Shown here in pieces: positions 17,748 to 26,363 of a stretch of 37,071 nt of DNA (the stretch's first letter is position 1; every line of letters begins with the position of its first letter). The stretch is from Pseudomonas sp. CBZ-4 (lineage in GTDB: Bacteria; Pseudomonadota; Gammaproteobacteria; Pseudomonadales; Pseudomonadaceae): assembly GCF_000346755.1 (NCBI RefSeq), contig NZ_ANNV01000134.1, positions 1-37,071 on the forward strand. The letters run 5' to 3'. The position numbers and the translations under genes were made by a program. The notes under the pieces were generated by a model. The model saw only the letters and a program-made list of their open reading frames with translations. It was not told the origin of the DNA and did not search any database.

Positions 17748-18454
17748 ACTCCAGCAGGAATGAACGTCTCCTGATTTGCGCAGGGGATACCAATCTGAAG
17801 GGCAGGATTACCTTTATAGGGGGTGCCGTCCTGATTGATTGAGTAGAAGACTTCATGCAGGTACTGCTTGCCGTTCAGGACGAAACAACGGAAGGAGGCA
17901 TGGGTGGGAAATGCGTTCCTCAACTGGGCGAACGCCACGCTGCTGCCGATCCACTTATTGAACATGGGCTCGAGGTACATCACGGATTTGCGGAGTCTGA
18001 CGATTTCATTGAAATAGTCACTTTCTGTTTGGCCTGAGCAGGTTCCGTGTTTTTTCCATTCATATCTGAACATCCCTTGCGGGGCTACAGTGACTAGCTG
18101 AGCGATGGCGGGGGTGTTGGCAATCTGTTCTAGCTTGTCGTCGCTGATATCGCAGGCAGTGGTTGATTGGCAGCTGGGGGCGGTGTTGCAAGAGGCGGGG
18201 TGACGGTTGGTTTTCTGCCCCATGCTGTCGTTGTAGGGCCATATGCCGTGTGTGAGAAACTTTTGCGGCGGTTTATCGCAGCCTGTCGTTTCGGGTTTCA
18301 ACTTGCAGAAACTTGGCTGCCAGGTCACCGCGTAGACCCAGTATTTGAACCCCTCGCTGCTAGGGGTGATTTCTTCGTTGGCATCCAGGGCCTGGGCACC
18401 GTGGCTTATCAGCAGCGTGGCCAAGGCCGTTGCAACGAACCGGATACTCTTCAT
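17744..18454 (-). CDS. rna: Ribonuclease T2 family (RNase I)
   Basis: A 236-residue secreted ribonuclease. It has a signal peptide (1-22, cleavage near AQA|L). The two catalytic segments are CAS1 (FLTHGIWP, catalytic H69) and CAS2 (FRYEWKKHGTC, with E132, K135 and H136). Ten or so cysteines suggest a disulfide-bonded periplasmic protein. RNase T2 enzymes cut single-stranded RNA via 2',3'-cyclic phosphate with little base preference. The length is slightly below E. coli RNase I (268). It ends tail to tail with the AsmA gene, sharing 4 bp. Confidence 0.9.
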   Translation of the reverse strand: MKSIRFVATALATLLISHGAQALDANEEITPSSEGFKYWVYAVTWQPSFCKLKPETTGCDKPPQKFLTHGIWPYNDSMGQKTNRHPASCNTAPSCQSTTACDISDDKLEQIANTPAIAQLVTVAPQGMFRYEWKKHGTCSGQTESDYFNEIVRLRKSVMYLEPMFNKWIGSSVAFAQLRNAFPTHASFRCFVLNGKQYLHEVFYSINQDGTPYKGNPALQIGIPCANQETFIPAGV

Positions 18455-18575
18455 GAGCGGTTACCCCACATTCGTTCGGCCAACGGTATTGTTGGCGAAT
18501 GCTGGGATCACTGATTACCCCCCTCTGCGATGGGGAATCTACTGTCAACACTAACAGGTGGGAACGATCAAAAAT

Positions 18576-18663
18576 GTGGGAGCTGGCTCGCCTGCGATTG
18601 CGGTGAGTCAGTCACTGAAGATGTCGACTGAAACACCGCTATCGCAGGCAAGCCAGCTCCCAC
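18576..18663. repeat. REPIN downstream of bacterioferritin gene
   Basis: Plus-oriented REP (18576-18598, with one variant base) and minus-oriented REP (18638-18663), 39-bp spacer. Confidence 0.88.
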
Positions 18664-18681
18664 ATTGCTATGTGTTGTTGC

Positions 18682-19212
18682 TTAGAGGCCTTGCAGAATG
18701 TCCGCCATGTCATCGGCGTGTTCTTCTTCCTGGGCCAGGATGTCTTCGAAGATCCGGCGTGTGGTCGGGTCTTTGTCGCCGATGTACTGGATGATCTCGC
18801 GATAGCTGTCCACCGCGATCCGTTCCGCCACCAGGTCTTCGTAGACCATTTCCTTCAAGTTCTTGCCGGCCACGTACTGCGCGTGGGAGTTCTTCGACAG
18901 CAGGTCCGGGTTGAACTCCGGCTCGCCGCCCAGCTGCACGATGCGCTCGGCGAGTTTGTCGGCGTGCTCGGCCTCTTGGGTGGCATGCTCCAGGAACTCG
19001 TCAGCCGCGACGGATGCCTTGAGGCCGCTGGCCATGAAGTAGTGACGCTTGTAGCGCAGCACGCACACCAGTTCAGTGGCCAGCGACTCGTTGAGCAAGC
19101 GGATGATTTCTTTGCGGTCGGCGTCATAGCCTTCGGTCACCGCGCCGTTTTCGACGTTCTTGCGGGCGCGGCTGCGCAGGGTGGCAACGTCGGTCAGTTG
19201 AACTTCAGTCAT
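18682..19212 (-). CDS. Bacterioferritin-like di-iron protein
   Basis: A 176-residue four-helix ferritin-like protein. Di-iron ligand motifs appear in each helix: E47 (NESLATELVC), E80-x2-H83 (TQEAEH), E130 (LVAERIAVDSY), and E162/163-H165 (AQEEEH). This is the bacterioferritin/Dps-like arrangement; from memory it matches P. aeruginosa PA4880. It lacks the N-terminal MKG start and the heme-ligand methionine pattern of BfrB, so it may not bind heme. Likely roles are iron storage or peroxide detoxification. AGGAG precedes the ATG. It is transcribed alone. Confidence 0.85.
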   Translation of the reverse strand: MTEVQLTDVATLRSRARKNVENGAVTEGYDADRKEIIRLLNESLATELVCVLRYKRHYFMASGLKASVAADEFLEHATQEAEHADKLAERIVQLGGEPEFNPDLLSKNSHAQYVAGKNLKEMVYEDLVAERIAVDSYREIIQYIGDKDPTTRRIFEDILAQEEEHADDMADILQGL

Positions 19213-19380
19213 CTCGATCTCCTGGGGCTAATCCGGTTTTGCGCCACGCTCTGCTGGCGTGATCGCTCAACGTTGTGAGTGTTGGCCGCAGTAAAAAGTT
19301 TTATTGGATTTATGTCACAACCTCGTCGTGGGGCTCGGCTAACCTCTCGTCATCCTTTCCTGATCAAGGACGTTCGCCCC

Positions 19381-20271
19381 ATGCCGCAGTCGTTAGCCAC
19401 GCGTTACCCCCTGGTGTTGGTGCCCGGCATGCTCGGGTTTGTGCGTTTGGTGTGGTTCCCGTACTGGTACGGCATCGTCCCGGCGTTGCGCGCGGGCGGG
19501 GCGCAGGTGTTTGCCGTGCAGGTCGCGCCGCTGGATGCCAGCGAGGTGCGCGGCGAGCAGTTGCTGGCGCGGATCGAACGGATTCGTGAGGAGACCGGCG
19601 CCGACAAGGTCAACCTGATCGGCCACAGCCAGGGTTCGCTGACCGCACGTTATGCAGCGGCCAAACGCCCGGAGTGGGTGGCGTCGGTGACGTCGGTGGC
19701 CGGACCCAATCATGGTTCGGAATTGGCGGACCATATCCACCTCCATTACCCCATCGACGGCGTGAAGGGGCGGCTCATGAGTGCGCTGTTCCATGTGGTC
19801 GCGTGGGTGATGGGCGTGCTGGAAACCGGCTATCGCGGGCCGCGTTTCAAGGCAGACTTGCAGGCGTCCCACCATTCGCTGACCAGCGCCGGGGTGGCGC
19901 TGTTCAACCGCCAGTATCCCCAAGGCTTGCCCGACACCTGGGGCGGGCAGGGGGCCGCAGAGGTCAATGGCGTGCGTTACTACTCGTGGTCCGGCACCTT
20001 GCAGCCGGGCATCACCGACCGTGGCCGCAACCTGTTCGACGGCACAAACCGCAGCTGTCGCCTGTTCGCCCGCAGCTTTGTGCGCGAGAAGGGCCAGTGT
20101 GATGGCATGGTCGGGCGTTACAGCTCACACCTGGGGGTGGTGATTGGGGATGACTTTCCCCTGGATCACTTTGATATCGTCAACCAGTCCATGGGGCTGG
20201 TGGGGAAGGGGGCGGAGCCGATCCGCTTGTTTGTGGAGCATGCGCAGAGGCTGAAGGCCGCAGGGGTGTAG
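19381..20271 (+). CDS. Triacylglycerol lipase (family I, P. fragi-like)
   Basis: A 296-residue alpha/beta hydrolase. The nucleophile S83 is in GHSQG, and D241 (CDGMVGRYSSH) and H263 (PLDHFDIVNQ) complete the triad. C226 and C240 can form the disulfide of bacterial true lipases. The regions TSVAGPNHGSELAD and NRQYPQGLP match P. fragi lipase as I recall it. The start at 19381 has AAGGA 10 nt upstream. From there the protein begins LATRYPLVLVPGML and has no Sec signal peptide. The longer reading from 19279 adds 34 residues without making a signal. Export, if any, would need another route. No lipase foldase (lif) gene is nearby. Confidence 0.88.
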   Translation: MPQSLATRYPLVLVPGMLGFVRLVWFPYWYGIVPALRAGGAQVFAVQVAPLDASEVRGEQLLARIERIREETGADKVNLIGHSQGSLTARYAAAKRPEWVASVTSVAGPNHGSELADHIHLHYPIDGVKGRLMSALFHVVAWVMGVLETGYRGPRFKADLQASHHSLTSAGVALFNRQYPQGLPDTWGGQGAAEVNGVRYYSWSGTLQPGITDRGRNLFDGTNRSCRLFARSFVREKGQCDGMVGRYSSHLGVVIGDDFPLDHFDIVNQSMGLVGKGAEPIRLFVEHAQRLKAAGV

Positions 20272-20293
20272 CAGGTAGACCGCGTTATCGTTC

Positions 20294-20361
20294 ATCGCAG
20301 GCAAGCCAGCTCCCACAGGGGAATGCATTTCAACTGTGGGAGCTGGCTTGCCTGCGATAGC
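20294..20361. repeat. REP pair between lipase and EamA genes
   Basis: Minus-oriented REP (20294-20316) and plus-oriented REP (20336-20361), 19-bp spacer, in the gap of two convergent genes. Confidence 0.88.
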
Positions 20362-20367
20362 GTCGGC

Positions 20368-21243
20368 TCAGGCTGCCCGCACCGGCGTGGTCCAACGCTC
20401 CGACAAAATCACTCCGCCCAACGTCAGCAAGCCACCCACCAGGTGATACAGCGCCAACTCTTCCTTCAACACCACCGCCGCAATCAGCGCCGTAATCAAC
20501 GGCAGCAGGTTGAAAAACAGCGTGGTCCGGCTCGGCCCCAGGGTCTTCACCGAATGCATCCACGCCAACGGCGCGAGCATCGAAGCCAGCACGCACGCAT
20601 ACATCACCAGCGGAATATTCGCCCGGCCAAGGCCGGCTTTCTGCGAGAACAGAAACAGCGGAAACAACACCGCCACCGCCACCAGCACCTGCAAATACAG
20701 CAACACCAACGGCGGCAGGCGCAGTTGCCATTTTTTCAGCAGGGTGCTGTAGACCGCATAAGCCAGGGTGGCCACCAGCATCATCGCGTCGCCCAGGTTG
20801 ACCCCATGTTGCAGCAACGCGCCCAGGCTGCCGGACGACACCACCACCACCACGCCGGCGAATGACAGCACGGCACCGGTGAGGGCGCCGTAGGTCAGGC
20901 GCTGGCCGAGGCTGATGATCGCCGCCGTCAGCGCCATCAACGGCATCAGCGACAGGATGATGCCCATGTTGGTCGCCGTGGTCAGCGACGCGGCGTAGTA
21001 CGCCAGGCTCTGGTACACCGCCATGCCCAGCACGCCAAGAATGACGATCTTGCCCAGGTTCGGGCGGATCAGCGCCCAGTTGGCAAGCACCGGCTTGAGC
21101 ATGAACGGCGTAAACAGCAGCGCCGCCAGCAGCCAGCGGTAAAAGCCGATCTCCGCCGGGAAGATCGTGCCTACGGCCAGTTTGTTGACCACGGTGTTGC
21201 CGGCCCAGATGAAGATGGCCAGCAGGGGATACGCGTATTGCAT
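20368..21243 (-). CDS. EamA/DMT family exporter
   Basis: A 291-residue inner-membrane transporter with two EamA repeats (about residues 5-135 and 145-280) and ten predicted helices. It starts with the family pattern YPLLAIFIWAGNTVVNKLA. I chose the ATG at 21243; the extra 37 residues of the longer frame (to 21354) cover the operator and are not hydrophobic. DMT members export amino acids, metabolites or drugs; the substrate is unknown. It is divergent from an AraC gene, with a shared operator region of 97 bp, so the AraC protein probably controls it. Confidence 0.87.
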   Translation of the reverse strand: MQYAYPLLAIFIWAGNTVVNKLAVGTIFPAEIGFYRWLLAALLFTPFMLKPVLANWALIRPNLGKIVILGVLGMAVYQSLAYYAASLTTATNMGIILSLMPLMALTAAIISLGQRLTYGALTGAVLSFAGVVVVVSSGSLGALLQHGVNLGDAMMLVATLAYAVYSTLLKKWQLRLPPLVLLYLQVLVAVAVLFPLFLFSQKAGLGRANIPLVMYACVLASMLAPLAWMHSVKTLGPSRTTLFFNLLPLITALIAAVVLKEELALYHLVGGLLTLGGVILSERWTTPVRAA

Positions 21244-21283
21244 CGGAAGAAACCAGGTGTGTTGATGAGCCGGGATTATCCCT

Positions 21284-21338
21284 TGTCTGGATCGAAGCCT
21301 ATACTGCGATCCAGACAAACGACCTTTGTATCCGGACA
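21284..21338. promoter_or_regulatory. Operator of the EamA/AraC divergent pair
   Basis: An 11-bp perfect inverted repeat TGTCTGGATCG (21284-21294) / CGATCCAGACA (21307-21317), spacer 12 bp. A third half-site ATCCGGACA (21330-21338) repeats ATCCAGACA (21309-21317) exactly 21 bp away, which is two helical turns. This arrangement is typical of AraC-family binding sites. The third half-site ends 2 bp before the regulator's start codon. Confidence 0.75.
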
Positions 21339-21340
21339 AT

Positions 21341-22129
21341 ATGGCCAGACACACCGTACGCCTCGCGGATTTTGCCAGCCTGCCCAGCCCGGTCTACTTC
21401 CGCTACTCCGATTTTGCCCCCGACACCGAGTGCACCCCGCACCAGCACGGCTGGGGTTCGCTGGATTACTCCGCCAGCGGCGTGATGCGCATGGAAGTGG
21501 CCGGCAACCGCTTTATGTCGCCGCCGCAGTACGCGGTGTGGGTGCCGCCGCACACCGAGCACAGCTCCTATAACGCCGAGGCCATCGTCTACCATTCGGT
21601 GGGCCTGGCCCCTGAACTCTGCGCCCAGTTGCCGCCACAGCCGTGCACCCTGGCGATCAGCGAGATCCTCAAGGCGATCCTCAGCGACTTCGCCCAACGC
21701 GACGTGAATATCCCCGAGAGCGAAGCCGATATCCGCCTGGCCCAGGTGCTGGTGGACCAGCTCAGGCAGGCGCCGATCCACGAGTGCTTCCTGCCCTACG
21801 CCCGTCACCCCGGCCTGCTCGGTGTGCTGGAAGGCATGCAGGCCGATCCCGGCGACAATCGCCCGCTGGCCCACTGGGCGGCGCAAGTCCACGTAAGCGA
21901 ACGTACCCTGGCGCGCCAGTTTGTGCGCGAGCTGGGCATGAGCTTTGGTGAATGGCGCCAGCGCCTGCGCTACCTGGCGGCCATCGAAGCCCTCGATAGT
22001 GAACACAGCGTGCAACATGTGGCGTTCGACCTCGGCTACAGCACCGCCTCGGCCTTTATTGCGATGTTCCAGCGCCACGCTGGTTGCACGCCTGAGCAGT
22101 ACCGGCGGTCGAATATCCGAAGTCGGTGA
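21341..22129 (+). CDS. AraC-family regulator with cupin sensor
   Basis: A 262-residue regulator. The N-terminal cupin domain (about 15-110) shows TPHQHGW (H34, H36) and YAVWVPPHTEHS. The C-terminal double helix-turn-helix (about 160-258) shows LAHWAAQVHVSERTLARQFVRELGMSFGEWRQRLR and VAFDLGYSTASAFIAMFQRHAGCTPEQYRR. I chose the ATG at 21341 over a TTG at 21326. The Shine-Dalgarno is weak, because an operator half-site occupies its place. It probably regulates itself and the divergent EamA exporter. The ligand is unknown. Confidence 0.88.
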   Translation: MARHTVRLADFASLPSPVYFRYSDFAPDTECTPHQHGWGSLDYSASGVMRMEVAGNRFMSPPQYAVWVPPHTEHSSYNAEAIVYHSVGLAPELCAQLPPQPCTLAISEILKAILSDFAQRDVNIPESEADIRLAQVLVDQLRQAPIHECFLPYARHPGLLGVLEGMQADPGDNRPLAHWAAQVHVSERTLARQFVRELGMSFGEWRQRLRYLAAIEALDSEHSVQHVAFDLGYSTASAFIAMFQRHAGCTPEQYRRSNIRSR

Positions 22130-22200
22130 AGATGTAACAGGCTTTGACTACACTGCTGCATAGGCTGTGCCCCTCGGCACGGTAACAGGGAGAAAACTCC

Positions 22201-22500
22201 ATGAAGATGCTGCGAATTCCGTTGTTGATGATGGGCCTGCTGCTGTGTTCCCAGGGCTTTGCCGCCACTGCCCAGCAAAACAAGATGACCACCTGCAATG
22301 CCGAAGCCACCACCAAGACGCTCAAGGGCGACGACCGCAAGGCGTTCATGAAAACCTGCCTGTCGGCCCCGGCGGCCAATGACGCCAAGACCCTGACGCC
22401 GCAGCAGCAGAAGATGAAAGACTGCAATGCGACGGCGAAGACCAAGGCGCTGGCCGGCGATGCGCGCAAGACCTTCATGAGCACTTGCCTCAAAGGCTGA
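22201..22500 (+). CDS. PsiF family protein
   Basis: A 99-residue exported protein with a signal peptide (1-21, AFA|A) and two PsiF repeats. Each repeat has the pattern MxxCNAxAxxKxLxGDxRKxFMxxCL (about 29-54 and 71-98). PsiF was named as a phosphate-starvation-inducible protein of E. coli; its function is unknown. GGGAGA precedes the ATG. The two cysteine pairs may form disulfides in the periplasm. It follows the AraC gene by 71 bp on the same strand. Confidence 0.88.
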   Translation: MKMLRIPLLMMGLLLCSQGFAATAQQNKMTTCNAEATTKTLKGDDRKAFMKTCLSAPAANDAKTLTPQQQKMKDCNATAKTKALAGDARKTFMSTCLKG

Positions 22501-22530
22501 TCACGATCTCACAGCCAATGAAGATCAAAT

Positions 22531-22631
22531 GTGGGAGCTGGCTTGTGTGGGAGCTGGCTTGCCTGCGATGCAGGCACCTCGGTCTATCAGTGAGACCAAG
22601 GTGATGCTATCGCAGGCAAGCCAGCTCCCAC
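22531..22631. repeat. REPIN with duplicated left end
   Basis: A partial REP (from 22531) is followed directly by a full plus REP and then a minus REP ending at 22631. The core (GGCACCTCGGTCTATC ...) closely matches that of 6921-7038. Confidence 0.87.
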
Positions 22632-22721
22632 ACTTGATCGCATTCACAACCTACCCACTCGCTTGATTCCCTCAAGGCTGGCAGACTGCCCATCCTTTAA
22701 CGCCGTTTGTTTTGAGGCTGT

Positions 22722-23735
22722 ATGCCAACGTTTTCTCAGCGTCATGTGTTGTTGCTGGCCAGCTACATCATCATTTTCGGCGGACTGCTGCTGGTACTGC
22801 CGCTCAAATTACTGCCCAGCCTGCTGGCGGGTCTGTTGGTGTTCGAGCTGGTCAATATGCTCACCCCGCAACTGCAACGGCTGATCGAAGGCCGGCGCGC
22901 ACGCTGGCTGGCGGTGGCCCTGCTGGGCACCTTGATCGTCAGCGTGCTGACCCTGATCTTTGCCGGTGCCATCAGCTTCCTGCTCCACGAAGCAGAAAAC
23001 CCCGGGGCTTCCCTCGACAAATTCATGGGCGTGGTCGACCGCGCACGCGGCCAGTTGCCGCCGTTTATCGACGCCTACCTGCCCGCCAGCGCCGCCGAGT
23101 TCCGCGTGGCCATCGGCGACTGGATGAGCAAACACCTGAGCGAACTGCAGCTGGTCGGCAAAGACGCCGCCCACATGTTCGTCACCCTGCTGATCGGCAT
23201 GGTGCTCGGCGCGATCATCGCCCTGCAACGCGTGCCCGACCTGACCAAGCGCAAACCCCTGGCCGCCGCGCTGTTCGACCGCCTGCACCTGCTGGTCCAG
23301 GCCTTTCGCAATATCGTCTTCGCCCAGATCAAGATCGCCGCGCTCAACACCGCCTTCACCGCCGTGTTCCTCGCCGTGGTGCTGCCGTTGTGCGGGATTC
23401 ACCTGCCGCTGACCAAAACCCTGATCGTGCTGACCTTCCTGCTGGGCCTGCTGCCGGTGATCGGCAACCTGATGTCCAACACGCTGATCACCATTGTCGC
23501 GTTGTCGCTGTCGATCTGGGTGGCGGTGGCGGCGTTGGGCTATTTGATCGTGATCCACAAGATCGAGTACTTCCTCAATGCGCGGATCGTCGGCGGGCAG
23601 ATCAGTGCCAAGTCGTGGGAGTTGTTGTTGGCGATGCTGGTGTTTGAGGCGGCGTTTGGCCTGCCGGGAGTGGTGGCGGGGCCGATTTATTATGCGTATC
23701 TCAAGAGTGAGTTGAAGCTTGGGGGGATGGTTTAA
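22722..23735 (+). CDS. AI-2E family transporter (PerM-like)
   Basis: A 337-residue membrane protein of the AI-2E family (PF01594 type; TqsA/PerM/YhhT). About seven membrane segments are arranged as two N-terminal helices, one at about residues 62-84, a soluble stretch, then a C-terminal cluster. Signature regions are NTAFTAVFLAVVLP, FLLGLLPVIGNLMSNTLI and the C-terminal GLPGVVAGPIYYAYLKSEL. Members export AI-2 or act as Na+/H+ antiporters; the substrate of this one is unknown. It stands alone between two REPINs. Confidence 0.85.
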   Translation: MPTFSQRHVLLLASYIIIFGGLLLVLPLKLLPSLLAGLLVFELVNMLTPQLQRLIEGRRARWLAVALLGTLIVSVLTLIFAGAISFLLHEAENPGASLDKFMGVVDRARGQLPPFIDAYLPASAAEFRVAIGDWMSKHLSELQLVGKDAAHMFVTLLIGMVLGAIIALQRVPDLTKRKPLAAALFDRLHLLVQAFRNIVFAQIKIAALNTAFTAVFLAVVLPLCGIHLPLTKTLIVLTFLLGLLPVIGNLMSNTLITIVALSLSIWVAVAALGYLIVIHKIEYFLNARIVGGQISAKSWELLLAMLVFEAAFGLPGVVAGPIYYAYLKSELKLGGMV

Positions 23736-23757
23736 GCGCTGTGTTGCCTGGGCTGAC

Positions 23758-23852
23758 GCTATCGCGGGCAAGCCCGCTCCCACATTGACTGTGTTTACAC
23801 ATTTTGATTTGTGAACACAGTCAAATGTGGGAGCCGGGCTTGCCCGCGATAG
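23758..23852. repeat. REPIN with a perfectly paired loop
   Basis: Minus REP (23758-23783) and plus REP (23827-23852), both of the GCCCGC variant. The spacer contains an 11-bp perfect inverted repeat (TTGACTGTGTT / AACACAGTCAA), so the whole element forms one extended cruciform. Confidence 0.9.
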
Positions 23853-23878
23853 GGGCGCCACGGTCTTTCAGGTGAAAC

Positions 23879-25147
23879 TCAGTAGCCGTACCGCTTGCTG
23901 GCCTCAATCGCCAACCCACTGCCGATGCTGCCAAAGATATTCCCTTCCACATGCCGCGCATTCGGCAGCATCGCCGAGATGCTGTGGCGCAGTGCCGGAA
24001 TCCCGCTGGAACCGCCGGTAAAGAACACCGTGTCCACCTGCGCCACGCTTACCGAAGCGTCGTTGAGCAACTGCGTCACGCTACCGCGCACGCGCTCCAG
24101 CAAGGCGTCGATGGACGACTCGAACAACGCGCGGCTCAGGTCCACGCTCAGGCCCGCTTCGATGCGGTCCAGCGCGACGTGGCGGCTGTCTTCGTGGGTC
24201 AGCTGGATCTTGGTTTCTTCCACTTCCATGGCCAACCAGTGCCCGGCGCGCTGTTCGATCAGCTTGAACAGGCGGTCGATGCCGCCGGTGTCTTCGATGT
24301 CGTAGCGCATGCTGCCCAATGCCAGCTGGGATTTTTGCGAGTACACCGAGTTGATCGTGTGCCAGGTCGCCAGGTTCATGTGGTGGCTGGTGGGCATGTA
24401 GGCGCCGCTCTTCATGCGGCTGCCGTAGCCGAACAGCGGCATCATGCCGTTCAACGAGAGCTGTTTGTCGAAGTCGGTACCGCCGATGTGCACGCCGCCG
24501 GTGGCGAGGATGTCGCTCTGGCGGTTGTCGTTGTGACGGCGATCCGGCGACAGGCGCACCAGGGAGAAGTCGGACGTACCACCGCCGATGTCGACGATCA
24601 GTACCAGCTCTTCCTTCTGGATGGTGGACTCGTAGTCGAACGCGGCCGCAATCGGCTCGTACTGGAACGAGATGTCCTTGAAGCCGATCTTGCGCGCCAC
24701 ATCCACCAGGGTGTTCTCGGCTTCCTGGTCGGCCATCGGGTCGTCATCGACGAAAAACACCGGGCGGCCCAGCACCACTTCTTCGAACTCACGGCCGGCG
24801 TTGGCTTCGGCGCGGCTCTTGAGCTGGCCGATAAACAGCGCCAGCAGGTCGGTGAACGGCATCGCCGTGCCGAGTACGCTGGTGTCGTGCTTGATCAGCT
24901 TGGAACCCAGCAGGCTCTTGAGCGAGCGCATCAGCCGGCCTTCGTAGTTTTCCAGGTACTCGTGCAGCGCCAGGCGACCGTACACCGGGCGGCGTTCCTC
25001 GAAGTTGAAGAACACCACCGACGGCAGCGTGATCTTGTCGTCCTCCAGCGCAATAAGCGTCTCCTCGCCGGGGCGGATCCAGCCGACGGTGGAGTTGGAC
25101 GTGCCAAAGTCGATGCCGCAGGCACGGGCTGGGGATGGGTTTTCCAT
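23879..25147 (-). CDS. Hsp70-like ATPase (YegD family)
   Basis: A 422-residue Hsp70 homologue with only the actin-like ATPase domain; there is no peptide-binding domain. Nucleotide motifs are GIDFGTSNSTVGW (phosphate 1), VLIVDIGGGTSDFSLV (phosphate 2) and FFTGGSSGIPALR (adenosine). It resembles E. coli YegD (450 residues). I chose the ATG at 25147, because the extra residues of the longer frame (to 25219) do not fit the family. It is divergent from cbpA, with a 238-bp shared region. The DnaJ-type CbpA next door may or may not be its partner; YegD lacks a substrate domain, so this is conjecture. Confidence 0.9.
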   Translation of the reverse strand: MENPSPARACGIDFGTSNSTVGWIRPGEETLIALEDDKITLPSVVFFNFEERRPVYGRLALHEYLENYEGRLMRSLKSLLGSKLIKHDTSVLGTAMPFTDLLALFIGQLKSRAEANAGREFEEVVLGRPVFFVDDDPMADQEAENTLVDVARKIGFKDISFQYEPIAAAFDYESTIQKEELVLIVDIGGGTSDFSLVRLSPDRRHNDNRQSDILATGGVHIGGTDFDKQLSLNGMMPLFGYGSRMKSGAYMPTSHHMNLATWHTINSVYSQKSQLALGSMRYDIEDTGGIDRLFKLIEQRAGHWLAMEVEETKIQLTHEDSRHVALDRIEAGLSVDLSRALFESSIDALLERVRGSVTQLLNDASVSVAQVDTVFFTGGSSGIPALRHSISAMLPNARHVEGNIFGSIGSGLAIEASKRYGY

Positions 25148-25232
25148 GACAATCAGGTTCCGGTTGAAAAACGGCCGCGCAGTGTATGCCAGTCGAGGGC
25201 GGATGCGTAGGCCAACCATCTGTTAAATCTTG

Positions 25233-25260
25233 CTTGAAACCTGGCGATTCGCCCCCACAT
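25233..25260 (+). promoter_or_regulatory. Sigma-32 heat-shock promoter of cbpA
   Basis: CTTGAAA (25233-25239), a 13-bp spacer, then CCCCACAT (25253-25260). This matches the RpoH consensus CTTGAAA-N13-CCCCATNT closely. The start would be near 25267, about 120 nt before the cbpA ATG. Confidence 0.75.
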
Positions 25261-25385
25261 CTGCTGCATACGGCAAGCGCCGATAACACTTTGACGCACC
25301 CCCAGGCCACAAGACTCAACAGGTGCAAACCACCGCACGTTGTGCCCCGGGCTGTGCGATCTCGATTAAGGATGGTGAACCGCCG

Positions 25386-26324
25386 ATGGATTTCAAAGAC
25401 TACTACAAGATTCTGGGTGTCGAGCCGAGCGCGGACGACAAGGAAATCAAGGCCGCGTACCGCAAGCTCGCGCGCAAATATCACCCGGACGTGAGCAAGG
25501 AAAAAGACGCCGAAGCCAAGTTCAAGGACGCGTCCGAAGCCTACGAGGCGCTCAAAAGCGCGGACAAGCGCGCCGAATACGACGAGCTGCGCAAATACGG
25601 CCAGCATGGCCAGCCGTTCCAGGGGCCACCGGGCTGGCAGAGCCGTGGCGGCTTTGGCGGCGGCCAGGACCAGGGCGACTTCTCGGACTTCTTCAGCTCG
25701 ATCTTCGGCTCCCGTGGCGATGCCTTTGGCGGCGGCCAACGCCGTCCGACCGGGCGCAAGGGCCAGGACGTGGAGATGCAGCTGACCGTGTCCCTGGAAG
25801 AGACGCTGTCCACCGAGTCCAAGCAGATCAGCTTCCAGGTGCCGCAGTACGACGCCTCGGGCCGTCACGTCAGCAACACCACCAAGAGCCTGAACGTGAA
25901 GATCCCCGCCGGCGTGGCCGACGGCGAGCGCATCCGCCTCAAAGGCCAGGGCGCACCGGGGATTGGCGGCGGGGCCAATGGCGACCTGTACCTGATCATC
26001 AAGTTTGCGCCGCATTCGAAGTTCGAAGTCGAAGGCGACAACCTGGTGATCACCTTGCCACTGGCACCGTGGGAACTGGCGCTGGGCGCCGAAGTGGCCG
26101 TGCCGACGCTGACTGGCAAGATCAACCTCAAGGTGCCGGCCGGCAGCCAGAACGGCCAGCGCATGCGCGCCAAGGGCCATGGCTTGCTGAACAAGGCTGG
26201 GGAGCGAGGTTTCCTGTACATCCAGCTCAAGGCAGTAATGCCCAAGCAGGCGGATGACGAGACCATCGCCCTGTGGCAGGAACTGGCGAAAAAGGCCGCG
26301 TTCAACCCACGGGAAAACTTCTGA
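25386..26324 (+). CDS. cbpA: DnaJ-class co-chaperone CbpA
   Basis: A 312-residue curved-DNA-binding co-chaperone. The J domain (1-68) has HPD at 33-35; a Gly/Phe-rich linker (about 75-115) and two beta-sandwich C-terminal domains (about 120-305) follow, and no zinc finger is present. It stimulates the Hsp70 ATPase (DnaK) and can bind curved DNA. The ATG at 25386 begins the J domain and follows AAGGATGGTGAACCGCCG. The usual downstream partner cbpM is absent here: the next start is the giant LRR gene, 82 bp later. A hairpin follows the stop. Confidence 0.93.
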   Translation: MDFKDYYKILGVEPSADDKEIKAAYRKLARKYHPDVSKEKDAEAKFKDASEAYEALKSADKRAEYDELRKYGQHGQPFQGPPGWQSRGGFGGGQDQGDFSDFFSSIFGSRGDAFGGGQRRPTGRKGQDVEMQLTVSLEETLSTESKQISFQVPQYDASGRHVSNTTKSLNVKIPAGVADGERIRLKGQGAPGIGGGANGDLYLIIKFAPHSKFEVEGDNLVITLPLAPWELALGAEVAVPTLTGKINLKVPAGSQNGQRMRAKGHGLLNKAGERGFLYIQLKAVMPKQADDETIALWQELAKKAAFNPRENF

Positions 26325-26332
26325 AATAGCCC

Positions 26333-26354
26333 CCGCGCTAACTATCTAGCGCGG
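26333..26354. other. Hairpin after cbpA
   Basis: An 8-bp perfect stem CCGCGCTA / TAGCGCGG with the loop ACTATC, 8 bp after the cbpA stop. No T run follows, so it is not a convincing terminator. Confidence 0.5.
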
Positions 26355-26363
26355 CTCCCTTCG

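Noticed and set aside
23951..25210. 419-residue open frame antisense to the Hsp70-like gene
   Set aside because: Same type of shadow frame; no start context and no recognisable domain.
25323..25385. Longer N-terminus of CbpA
   Set aside because: The extra 21 residues do not fit the family; the J domain begins exactly at the ATG at 25386.
26333..26354. Rho-independent terminator after cbpA
   Set aside because: The stem is good, but no T run follows it.
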